From NCBI GenBank assembly GCA_902575715.1, contig CACGSI010000043.1:1-7465 (forward strand): a stretch of DNA of 7,465 nt, given 5' to 3'. This DNA comes from an uncultured SAR324 cluster bacterium (GTDB lineage Bacteria; SAR324; NAC60-12). The position numbers and the translations under genes were made by a program. Numbering within the stretch: the stretch's first letter is position 1; each line of letters starts with the position of its first letter. This document shows, in pieces, positions 1 to 6,237 of the stretch. The notes under the pieces were generated by a model. The model saw nothing but the letters and a program-made list of their open reading frames with translations, made no database searches and had not been told where the DNA came from.

Positions 1-26
1 ATCTTACTTATGTATAACCAATTTTT

Positions 27-32
27 AGGAGA
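27..32 (+). promoter_or_regulatory. Ribosome binding site of the TRAP binding-protein gene
   Basis: AGGAGA lies six bases before the ATG at 39 and is a near-perfect Shine-Dalgarno sequence. It fixes the start of the binding-protein gene. It contrasts with the two membrane-subunit genes downstream, whose ATG starts have no comparable site. This fits the need for much more binding protein than membrane subunits. Confidence 0.8.
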
Positions 33-38
33 GAGAAA

Positions 39-1103
39 ATGAAATTAAAATCAATTTTGAAAATTTTTATTATTTCAATTATCTATTGTGGAATTACGAT
101 AGGTTCTATTCCAGCAGCAGATTTTAAAATTAGAGCAACTGCTAACTCTAATGAAAATGATGAAGATTATGATGGCCTAGTTGTTTTCAAAAATTATGTA
201 GAATCTGCTTCAAATGGTGCGATTGCTGTAGAACTTTTCATTGGGACACAACTTTGTTCAAAAGGAGCAGAGTGCCTTCAAGGAATTGCAGATGGTTCAA
301 TTGATATCTATATTTCTACTTCTGGAGGTGCTGCTGGGATATTCCCATATGTGCAGGTTTTAGATCTTCCATATCTTATGAGTAGTGATAGAATAGCGGA
401 GCATGTTCTTGCAGGAGATTTTACTAGAAAAATTAGAGAATTAGCATTATCCGATTCAAATGGAAAAATAAGATTAATGACTATTGGTAATACTGGTGGG
501 TGGAGAAATTTTGCTAACACTAGAAGGAAAATTACCCAGCCTTCTGATATGAAAGGTTTAAAAATTAGAACAGTTGTTGCTGATTTACCTCAAGAATTGG
601 TCAGAGCTCTAGGTGCATCACCAACTCCAATTCCTTGGCCTGAATTATTCACTTCCTTTCAAACAGGAGTGGTAGAAGGTTCAAAAAATGGAATCACTGA
701 TATTATGAATATGAAATTTCCTGATGCAGGTTTAAAATATGTTACTCTAGATGGTCATGCATACATGGGAGCATTATGGTGGATGTCAAATGATAAATTT
801 ATGTCGATGCCTGAGAGTTTACGTCGTGTAGTTGTAGATGGATTTGCTGCCCTTCAACAAGCCACATTTGCGTCACCTAAGAGGAAATCAATAAAAGCAT
901 ATGAAGATTTTGTTGCTGGCGGAGGAAGTTTATATGTACCTACTCCTGCACAAAAAGCTAGCTTCAAGAAAGCTGCTACACCTGTATACAAGTGGTTTAA
1001 ATCAAATGTAAAAAATGGAACAGTAGTGTTTAACGCTTTGACTTATGCTGTTTCAAAAGCTGAAGCAGATATTTCGGTTGGTATGAGCCAGGATTTAAAT
1101 TAA
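39..1103 (+). CDS. dctP: TRAP transporter solute-binding protein, DctP family
   Basis: This is the periplasmic binding protein of a tripartite ATP-independent periplasmic (TRAP) transporter. It captures an organic solute and delivers it to the DctQ/DctM membrane pair encoded next. The 354-residue length is normal for the family. Residues 1-26 form a Sec signal peptide: lysines at 2, 4 and 8, a hydrophobic stretch, and cleavage near IPA-A (residues 24-27). The family fingerprint is clear: MKGLKIRT at 171-178 carries the conserved arginine R177, which in known DctP proteins grips a substrate carboxylate. The segment around PIPWPELFTSFQTGVVEG (197-214) is the typical hinge and pocket region. A Cys pair, C73 and C79, could form a disulfide after export. 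The start is fixed by a strong Shine-Dalgarno site. The substrate cannot be read from the sequence; an organic acid or sugar acid is the family expectation. The symbol is used in the family sense only. Confidence 0.95.
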   Translation: MKLKSILKIFIISIIYCGITIGSIPAADFKIRATANSNENDEDYDGLVVFKNYVESASNGAIAVELFIGTQLCSKGAECLQGIADGSIDIYISTSGGAAGIFPYVQVLDLPYLMSSDRIAEHVLAGDFTRKIRELALSDSNGKIRLMTIGNTGGWRNFANTRRKITQPSDMKGLKIRTVVADLPQELVRALGASPTPIPWPELFTSFQTGVVEGSKNGITDIMNMKFPDAGLKYVTLDGHAYMGALWWMSNDKFMSMPESLRRVVVDGFAALQQATFASPKRKSIKAYEDFVAGGGSLYVPTPAQKASFKKAATPVYKWFKSNVKNGTVVFNALTYAVSKAEADISVGMSQDLN

Positions 1104-1113
1104 TTCTATATTT

Positions 1114-1139
1114 AAGGGCTGTTAAATTATACAGCCCTT
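1114..1139 (+). terminator. Stem-loop after the binding-protein gene (attenuator or mRNA stabiliser)
   Basis: AAGGGCTGT (1114-1122) and ACAGCCCTT (1131-1139) are perfect inverted arms of nine base pairs around an eight-base loop, starting eleven bases after the dctP stop. The stem is the most GC-rich element of the gap. It is followed by CTTCT rather than a continuous T run, so it may be a leaky terminator or a 3' stabilising hairpin. Either would raise binding-protein mRNA over the membrane-subunit mRNA. Function is inferred. Confidence 0.6.
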
Positions 1140-1177
1140 CTTCTAAATATATTTCACTCCAAAAAATAAAATCAGTA

Positions 1178-1232
1178 GGAAAATTTGAAATATGTTTATT
1201 CAAGTGATTTTCCCATATTCTAATATGTTTTT
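1178..1232 (+). other. Two further inverted repeats in the dctP-dctQ gap
   Basis: GGAAAAT-TTGAA (1178-1189) pairs with TTCAA (1199-1203) and ATTTTCC (1207-1213). This gives a twelve-pair stem with a three-base bulge (GTG) and a nine-base loop. Directly after it, CATAT (1214-1218) pairs with ATATG (1223-1227), followed by TTTTT at 1228-1232, a weak intrinsic-terminator shape. The stems are AT-rich, so chance is possible. The clustering in an otherwise compact operon makes a regulatory or mRNA-processing role plausible. Confidence 0.4.
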
Positions 1233-1259
1233 AAAAAAAATTTTGATTATTAAAAATAA

Positions 1260-1838
1260 ATGATTTTTTTCTTTAGAGGACTATTTACTTTGAACACAAT
1301 TATTTTGAGGCTGGGTCGGAAACTAGCTTGGATCTCTATTGGACTAATGGTTATAATAATTCTGATACAGGTTTTTTTTAGATATGGACTTAATTCTGCC
1401 CTGCCCTGGCCAGACGAAGCCGCTAGATTTTTTATGCTTTGGATGACTGGTCTCATAGCTCCAAGTGCTTATCGATGGGGAGGATTCGTTTCTATAGAGA
1501 TACTTTTTAACATTTTACCATCAAAAATAATCAAAGTATTAACCTTATTATTACTGATGATTTCTTTGATGGTCTTGATTGTTGGATTAGACTTTGGAAT
1601 TAAACATGTTGATAGCGGCTGGCTTTTTGAATCATCTTCAATGAAATGGCCTTTATTTTTAATTGGGATAGAATCTTCAAAGATTAAACTTGCGTGGATG
1701 TATATGTCGATACCTGTAGGACTTTTGATGATGACTTTAGTGAACATTGAATTAATTTTAAAAAATTTTCTATTAATATTTAATCCTAAAATTGAATTAC
1801 CAAAAGATCCTGATCAAACTAAATCTGAAAATAAATAA
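1260..1838 (+). CDS. dctQ: TRAP transporter small membrane subunit, DctQ family
   Basis: This is the small integral-membrane subunit of the TRAP transporter, which pairs with the large DctM subunit in the inner membrane and docks the binding protein. At 192 residues it has the expected four hydrophobic helices, near residues 23-41, 55-72, 92-112 and 142-166. The DctQ signature is present: QVFFRY at 37-42, then PWPDEAARFFMLWMTGL at 49-65, and a charged tail after residue 178. The ATG at 1260 has no Shine-Dalgarno sequence. A TTG at 1290, in frame, is preceded by AGAGGA (1275-1280) with nine bases of spacing, and would give a 182-residue protein starting close to the first helix as in many homologues. 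I keep the ATG but consider the TTG about equally likely. The gene ends directly against dctM. Confidence 0.93.
   Translation: MIFFFRGLFTLNTIILRLGRKLAWISIGLMVIIILIQVFFRYGLNSALPWPDEAARFFMLWMTGLIAPSAYRWGGFVSIEILFNILPSKIIKVLTLLLLMISLMVLIVGLDFGIKHVDSGWLFESSSMKWPLFLIGIESSKIKLAWMYMSIPVGLLMMTLVNIELILKNFLLIFNPKIELPKDPDQTKSENK
1275..1280 (+). promoter_or_regulatory. Candidate ribosome binding site for an alternative dctQ start
   Basis: AGAGGA lies nine bases upstream of the in-frame TTG at 1290-1292. The upstream ATG at 1260 is preceded only by A/T-rich sequence with no Shine-Dalgarno match. If used, this site shortens DctQ by ten residues at its N-terminus. Confidence 0.45.
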
Positions 1839-3134
1839 ATGCTAGCTTTTTTCTTACCAGTTTTTCTTATTTCCCTAATTATAGGACTTCCTGTTTTTTT
1901 TGGTCTCCTAGCAGCACCAGGAATTTTGTTGTGGCTTAATGGCCAGGGAAGAGACTTAGCCCTTCTATATAGGAATGTATATAACGGTATAGACAGTTTC
2001 CCCCTAATGGCAATCCCTTTTTTTATGTTAGCTGGAGTACTAATGAATAGAGGAGGTATTACAGCTAGATTAGTCGAATTTTCTCAAGCAATGATGGGAC
2101 ATTTAAGGGGAGGATTAGCCCATGTTAATATTCTAAGCTCAATGTTATTTGCAGGATTGTCAGGATCCGCTGTAGCAGATACTTCTGCTATAGGCTCAAT
2201 GTTAATTCCAGCTATGAAAAAAAATGGGTATAGTAGAAAATTTTCAGCTGCTATTACAGCAGCATCTTCAGTTATTGGTCCAATAATTCCTCCTTCTGGT
2301 ATAATGATTATTTACTCCTATGTTATGGGAGAGAGTGTAGCAGCTTTATTTTTAGCAGGCATTGTACCAGGAGTTTTAGTCGGCCTGGGACTAATGTTTA
2401 TGACATGGATAATGGCACAAAGATACGATTTCCCTGTTGCTACAAAAAAATCTAGTTGGTCTGAAAGAGGCCATGCCTCATTAAAAGCATTCTTTCCACT
2501 TTTAACACCTGTAATAATCCTTGGAGGAATTTTAGGAGGAATTTTTACACCTACGGAAGCTTCTGCAATTGCCGTTGCCTATTCATTAATAATAAGTCTT
2601 TTTATACTAAAATCAATGAAATTTAGTGATTTACCAAAAGTCCTTACTGAAGCCGCTATGACTTCATCCGTAGTCCTTTTGTTGGTTGGCGCTGCAATGG
2701 CTTTTAAAACAGTAGTTAGTCTATCTCACGCGCCAGAAATAATGGCAGAGTGGATAATGACTCTTACAAAAAATCCACTTCTTTTATTATTTTTAATAAA
2801 TATTTTACTATTTATAGTAGGAATGTTTCTAGATGCTGGACCCGCTATAATAATTCTTGCACCTATTCTCGGACCTATTTTCACAGATCTTGGAGTTCAC
2901 CCAGTTCACTTTGCTATAATTATGAGCGTAAATTTAACGGTTGGACTTGCTACACCTCCAATGGGACTAGTCCTTTTTGTTGCATCCTCTGTCTCCGGAG
3001 AAAAAATAGAATCTATATCTAAATCTATTTTACCTTTCCTAGCAATTGAAGTAATAGTGATCTTTATGATAACCTATATTCCCGGAGTTTCCCTTGCTAT
3101 TCCTAGATATTTCGGGTTTATTACTGGAGGATAA
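1839..3134 (+). CDS. dctM: TRAP transporter large membrane subunit, DctM family
   Basis: This is the large permease subunit of the TRAP transporter, which carries the ion-coupled (usually sodium) translocation path across the inner membrane. At 431 residues it has the normal length and is hydrophobic along its whole length, as expected for a multi-helix DctM protein. The family motifs are in order: GLSGSAVADTSAIGSMLIPA (106-125), GPIIPPSGIMIIY (147-159), GGIFTPTEASAIAVAYS (233-249) and GLATPPMGLVLFV (369-381). The two helix-breaking segments around TPTEA and ATPPMG are the expected substrate and sodium loops. The ATG follows the dctQ TAA with no gap and no clear Shine-Dalgarno sequence, so translational coupling to dctQ is likely. 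No frameshift or missing motif was seen, so the transporter appears intact. Confidence 0.96.
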   Translation: MLAFFLPVFLISLIIGLPVFFGLLAAPGILLWLNGQGRDLALLYRNVYNGIDSFPLMAIPFFMLAGVLMNRGGITARLVEFSQAMMGHLRGGLAHVNILSSMLFAGLSGSAVADTSAIGSMLIPAMKKNGYSRKFSAAITAASSVIGPIIPPSGIMIIYSYVMGESVAALFLAGIVPGVLVGLGLMFMTWIMAQRYDFPVATKKSSWSERGHASLKAFFPLLTPVIILGGILGGIFTPTEASAIAVAYSLIISLFILKSMKFSDLPKVLTEAAMTSSVVLLLVGAAMAFKTVVSLSHAPEIMAEWIMTLTKNPLLLLFLINILLFIVGMFLDAGPAIIILAPILGPIFTDLGVHPVHFAIIMSVNLTVGLATPPMGLVLFVASSVSGEKIESISKSILPFLAIEVIVIFMITYIPGVSLAIPRYFGFITGG

Positions 3135-3169
3135 TGAATTTTATTATTTTTAATAAATTTTTCCTTAAA

Positions 3170-3202
3170 TGAAATTTTTTTAATAATAATAAAAATTTTT
3201 CA
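3170..3202. terminator. AT-rich hairpin between convergent dctM and the Sel1 gene
   Basis: TGAAA-TTTTT (3170-3179) can pair with AAAAA (3191-3195) and TTTCA (3198-3202), leaving a two-base bulge. T and A runs on both sides would give a U tract to transcripts from either direction. It overlaps the stop codon of the minus-strand Sel1 gene (3200-3202). It is a plausible bidirectional terminator for the convergent pair, but the stem is nearly all A-T and weak. Confidence 0.35.
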
Positions 3203-3688
3203 TCGAAAAGGATAAAGCCAAACTTTGTAATCATCTATTAATATATGGGCCTTTTCAATCTGCTCCAAAGACATTTTTTTTACAACTTCTTCCTGACTAA
3301 TTGCTGCATCTGGGTCACCACCAATTGCAGAAAGTACATACCACATATAAGCGCGGATCAAATCTGGCCCTGGCATTCCTCTGCCAACTTCATAATACCA
3401 TCCAACACCAGATTGAGCTCCAGGATGCCCCTTCATAGCGGATCTGAGATACCACTCAAAAGCTCTCACATCATCTCGCTTCACACCAAGACCCATAGCG
3501 TACATTACACCTATAAGTTCCTCTGCATCAGCATTCCCAGATCTCGCTGCTGGAAGAAGTTCTTTCATAGCCTCCCTAAAATTATTAGATTCCATCAAAT
3601 CTCTTGCTTTTTCAATATCGGCGTAAACTATGGGGGAGAAAAAACCAAAAAAAGTAATTGCACTAACAAAAAACAATTTTTTTATCAT
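3200..3688 (-). CDS. Exported Sel1-repeat (tetratricopeptide-like) protein
   Basis: This is a small exported protein of 162 residues built from Sel1-like repeats, helical hairpins that mediate protein-protein contacts. Residues 1-23 are a clear Sec signal peptide (lysines 3-4, a phenylalanine-rich core, cleavage after VYA at 21-23), so the mature protein is periplasmic. The mature part opens with a TPR-like helix pair (about 24-50). Two Sel1 units follow, roughly 51-86 (GNADAEELIGVMYAMGLGV, then AFEWYLRSA) and 87-125 (GHPGAQSGVGWYYEVGRG, then AYMWYVLSAIGG). A charged helical tail ends at 162. The upstream GGAA, four bases before the ATG, is a weak ribosome binding site. Its start lies only 18 bases from the first usable start of the divergent peroxidase gene, so its promoter must sit inside that gene. 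The specific partner is unknown; Sel1 proteins often act in envelope or stress functions. Confidence 0.88.
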   Translation of the reverse strand: MIKKLFFVSAITFFGFFSPIVYADIEKARDLMESNNFREAMKELLPAARSGNADAEELIGVMYAMGLGVKRDDVRAFEWYLRSAMKGHPGAQSGVGWYYEVGRGMPGPDLIRAYMWYVLSAIGGDPDAAISQEEVVKKMSLEQIEKAHILIDDYKVWLYPFR

Positions 3689-3992
3689 ATATTTCCATTT
3701 AATTTATTGGGATTATGTTTTTTTATAATTCTAATCTTACTTGTTTTTCCTGAATTAAGCCATTCGAAATCTAAGACAAAAATTTCAGAAATTGTTAAAG
3801 AAAGTGACTTTTTTCCAGTTAAACAAAACAGAGTAAAGCTAGGGAGGTTATTATTCTACGATAACATCCTTTCTGGGAATCGTAACATTTCGTGTGGGAC
3901 CTGTCATAATCATGATTTACATACAACAGATGGACTTTCACTCGGAGTTGGTGAAGGGGGTTCTGGAATAGGTATAGAACGCACTTCTGGTC

Positions 3993-5039
3993 ATGCAAAT
4001 TCAAAGATTAAAAAAACGTATACCACGAAATTCGCCTGCATTATTTAATCTTGGTGCTAAAGAAATACGAGTAATGTTCTATGATGGAAAACTTAGCTTC
4101 GGAGACGAATACGATAATAAATTTAATAGTCCTGCAGAAGAATGGCTTCATAAAGATGTTGCAAACTTACTCGCAGCTCAAGCTCTTTTACCATTATCTT
4201 CAGAATTTGAAATGGCCGGGAATTCAGGAGAAAACCAAGTTGCAGGAGCAGTTTACGATAGAATAGACTTAGGCTGGCCAATCATTTCAAAGAGAGTAAG
4301 AATTATCCCGGAATACGGTAAATTATTTATGGAAGCATTTGATGAAATTAAGAATCCTACTGAAGTTAACATCTCTCATATTGCAAATGCACTAAGTGAT
4401 TTCATTAATTTCGAATGGAGAAGTTACGACAGTCCCTACGATTCTTTCATAGCTGGTAACAAAGAAGCTTTAAACACTAAACAAAAAAAGGGAATGGATT
4501 TATTTTTTGGAAAAGCAAAATGTGCTGAATGTCATAATGGAAAGTTCTTCACTGATCAAAAATTCTATGCTTTAGCTCTACCTCAGTTTGGTCCAGGAAG
4601 AACTAGATTTTTAGATCCTTATGTAAGAGATGTAGGTCGTATGGGAGAAACAGATAAGTTGGAAGACGCTTATAGATTTAGAACACAGACTCTCAGAAAT
4701 GTAGCATTAACGGCACCATATGGACATAATGGTTCATATGCTACCTTAGAAGGTATAATACGTCATCACTTGGATCCAATAAATTCTCTTGAAAATTGGG
4801 ATTCTAGTCAGGTAATTCTCCCTAAGGCTAAATGGCTAGAAAATATTGATTTTGTAGTTTTGGAAGATAGACTAGAAAGGGAAAGACTAAAATCCCGTTT
4901 GGATATAGAACCAATTGATCTAAGTGAAATTGAAGTTGATGAATTAATATCTTTCATACACTCTTTGACTGGAACAAAAAGCATTTGGGGAAAACTTGGG
5001 AAACCTAAGCAAGTCCCCAGTGGACTGCCTGTAGACTAG
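3993..5039 (+). CDS. C-terminal reading frame of the split di-heme peroxidase
   Basis: This is the open frame an automatic caller would report: 348 residues from an ATG at 3993, of which about the first eight are out-of-frame readings of the upstream part. From residue 9 on it is genuine peroxidase sequence: RIPRNSPALFNLGA (9-22), AAQALLPLSSEFEMAG (61-76, matching the family segment that usually reads PxxNPxEMG), and the second c-heme site C177-A-E-C180-H181 at 4521-4535. RTQTLRNVALTAPYGHNGSYATLEG follows at 230-254 as the C-terminal family block. The frame lacks a signal peptide and the first heme, so alone it could not be exported or carry out two-heme chemistry. It converges with the oxidoreductase gene on the opposite strand. 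Calling it an independent gene is unlikely to be right; it is the 3' part of the gene starting near 3707. Confidence 0.8.
   Translation: MQIQRLKKRIPRNSPALFNLGAKEIRVMFYDGKLSFGDEYDNKFNSPAEEWLHKDVANLLAAQALLPLSSEFEMAGNSGENQVAGAVYDRIDLGWPIISKRVRIIPEYGKLFMEAFDEIKNPTEVNISHIANALSDFINFEWRSYDSPYDSFIAGNKEALNTKQKKGMDLFFGKAKCAECHNGKFFTDQKFYALALPQFGPGRTRFLDPYVRDVGRMGETDKLEDAYRFRTQTLRNVALTAPYGHNGSYATLEGIIRHHLDPINSLENWDSSQVILPKAKWLENIDFVVLEDRLERERLKSRLDIEPIDLSEIEVDELISFIHSLTGTKSIWGKLGKPKQVPSGLPVD
4010..4016 (+). other. A7 run at the peroxidase frameshift
   Basis: Seven consecutive A lie exactly where the coding frame changes. The upstream frame reads ATT AAA AAA ACG; the downstream frame requires AAA AAA CGT. 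One base must be dropped (or two gained) to join them. A -1 ribosomal slip would give the wrong frame, so classical programmed -1 frameshifting does not explain it. Polymerase slippage on A7, a fixed mutation, or a sequencing indel would. Confidence 0.8.
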
Positions 5040-5093
5040 CGTAATTCTTCCTACAAAAAATTTTTGCAAAAAAAAATTTTAAACTAAATTACG
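5040..5093. terminator. Nested inverted repeats between convergent peroxidase and oxidoreductase genes
   Basis: CGTAATT (5040-5046) and AATTACG (5087-5093) are perfect inverted arms. Inside them AAAATTTTT (5057-5065) pairs with AAAAATTTT (5072-5080) around GCAAAA. The structure begins just after the peroxidase stop and ends 18 bases before the end of the opposite-strand gene. It could terminate transcripts from both sides. The stems are mainly A-T, so stability is modest. Confidence 0.4.
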
Positions 5094-5111
5094 ATTTAAA
5101 ACATACTAAAT

Positions 5112-6236
5112 TTAGATTAAATTATAGTCCCCACTAGTCAAGTCTATAGCCTTTCTAGTTTCAATAGAGTATTGAGCAGCAAGTCCTATAATAACAGCTT
5201 TTATACCATCATCTAATGAGACTTCCACAGTCTGGTTCCCTCTCACAACATTAGCAAATTTTTGATGCTGATAGAATGTAGCGCCATTATGATCTCCTGC
5301 ATCCAATAATTTGTTATCGACCGGGACTTCCAGCAGTTTAGGACCTTTTGGACTTCGAGGGCAAAGAGTTAATTTTGCAGTAGGTGATTCTCCTAAAAGC
5401 TTTTCTGGCCAAAAGCGAGTAGGTCCAGGAATTTCACACTCAATTTTTCCTTCTGTCCCCACAATCATAATAGACTCTTGGAACCAAGATCCATCAGCAA
5501 ACATATTTAAATCTAAAATCGCTCTCTGACCAGATTTAAAATCAACAACCACTATTGCATTATCTAAAATATCTGGAACTTCTCCATCATATTTCTCATC
5601 TAAATGATTTAAATCTTGAGCTCCTGATGCGTATAGCCTGACAGGTTCACTCTTTAATATTAATCTCATTAAATCAAAGAAGTGACAACATTTTTCAACT
5701 AAAGTTCCTCCAGTTTTTTTATTGAATCGATTCCAGTTACCAACTTTTTTAAGGAAAGGATATCGGTGCTCTCTAATATTCAAAGAAATCATTTTACCTA
5801 AAATTTTCTGAGATCTAATAATTTCTATGAGTTTTGAAATAACAGGCATATATCTGTATTCCATAGCAACCCAAATTGGGGAAGAATAATTCTTATTTAT
5901 TTTTTTAAGTTCCTTAATTTGCTCTAAAGAAGTACAAACAGGCTTCTCTATAAGTATTGGAATCTGCCGAATTTCAACTATTTTTTTCAGTTGATCACAA
6001 TGAAAGTAATTAGGGCTTGTTATGATCAGAGCATCCACATTTTCAGATCGAATAACATCTTCTTCAGTTTCCACAAAATTTGAATCTGAGACTAAACGAC
6101 GACATTCATCTCGCATAATAGAATCAGGTTCAAAAATTGCTGTTACATCTACACCGTCAACTAAAAATAAGTTCCTAAGATGTTCTTGACCCATCATCCC
6201 ACAACCTATAAAGCCATATCGAATAGTTTTGAGCAT
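5112..6236 (-). CDS. Gfo/Idh/MocA-family NAD(P)-dependent oxidoreductase
   Basis: This is a cytosolic sugar or polyol dehydrogenase/reductase of the glucose-fructose oxidoreductase / inositol dehydrogenase / MocA family, 374 residues, normal length. The N-terminal Rossmann domain (about 1-125) has the nucleotide motif GCGMMG at 11-16. Acidic E36 at the end of the second strand suggests NAD rather than NADP. The signature EKPV at 97-100 carries the catalytic lysine K98. The C-terminal domain begins near 125 and contains GGTLVEKCCHFFDLMR (176-191) with the catalytic-type histidine H185. The residue four before it, usually aspartate in well-known members, is glutamate E181 here. The gene begins one base after the stop of the isomerase-like gene and has no Shine-Dalgarno sequence of its own, so it is probably translated by coupling. 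The substrate is unknown; inositol, a deoxysugar or an aldose are possible. Confidence 0.93.
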   Translation of the reverse strand: MLKTIRYGFIGCGMMGQEHLRNLFLVDGVDVTAIFEPDSIMRDECRRLVSDSNFVETEEDVIRSENVDALIITSPNYFHCDQLKKIVEIRQIPILIEKPVCTSLEQIKELKKINKNYSSPIWVAMEYRYMPVISKLIEIIRSQKILGKMISLNIREHRYPFLKKVGNWNRFNKKTGGTLVEKCCHFFDLMRLILKSEPVRLYASGAQDLNHLDEKYDGEVPDILDNAIVVVDFKSGQRAILDLNMFADGSWFQESIMIVGTEGKIECEIPGPTRFWPEKLLGESPTAKLTLCPRSPKGPKLLEVPVDNKLLDAGDHNGATFYQHQKFANVVRGNQTVEVSLDDGIKAVIIGLAAQYSIETRKAIDLTSGDYNLI

Positions 6237-6237
6237 T

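Larger units (their letters stand above)
3707..5039 (+). pseudogene. Di-heme cytochrome c peroxidase / MauG-family gene, frameshifted
   Basis: Two overlapping reading frames together encode one di-heme peroxidase of the bacterial cytochrome c peroxidase/MauG family, a periplasmic enzyme that reduces H2O2 or oxidises a protein substrate. The first frame runs from about 3707 to 4015. It gives a hydrophobic export segment (GLCFFIILILLVFPELSHS) and the first heme site CGTCH at 3893-3907, followed by the family segment GLSLGVGEGGSGIGIERTSG. The second frame continues from 4017 with RIPRNSPALFNLGAKE, the direct continuation in this family. The junction is a run of seven A (4010-4016); removing one A gives a continuous protein of about 443 residues. 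No ATG exists in the first frame near the expected start. TTG at 3707 is the best candidate but lacks a ribosome binding site and basic residues before the hydrophobic core. It could be a real pseudogene, a homopolymer sequencing error, or a gene rescued by slippage. Family identity is secure; functional status is not. Confidence 0.82.

Noticed and set aside
1..38. Promoter upstream of the TRAP operon
   Set aside because: TATGTATAA near 10-18 resembles a -10 box, but too little upstream sequence is present to see a -35 element, and such strings are common in AT-rich DNA.
2750..3022. Short plus-strand frame inside dctM, and other overlapping short frames on both strands
   Set aside because: They lie in shadow frames of strongly supported genes, have no ribosome binding site or domain, and their compositions look like out-of-frame readings.
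3630..3683. Possible alternative peroxidase start at ATG 3630 (MGEKKPKKVIALTKN), joined to the main frame by a second slip at the T7 run 3677-3683
   Set aside because: It would give a lysine-rich signal-peptide start, but an indel in that T run would destroy the Sel1 protein's excellent signal peptide on the other strand, so the run length is probably correct. No ribosome binding site precedes 3630.
3245..3706. Long plus-strand open frame from 3245 reading into the peroxidase 5' part
   Set aside because: Up to about 3688 it is antisense to the well-supported Sel1-repeat gene, has no recognisable domain, and is explained by few stops on the shadow strand. Only the part from about 3707 is peroxidase-like.
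3689..3760. Minus-strand promoter for the Sel1 gene inside the peroxidase 5' region
   Set aside because: TATAAA-like strings occur on the minus strand, but no -35 element with proper spacing stands out from the A/T background.
4010..4016. Programmed -1 ribosomal frameshift at the A AAA AAA heptamer
   Set aside because: The run resembles a slippery heptamer, but a -1 shift leads to the wrong frame; the downstream peroxidase frame needs +1 (or -2).
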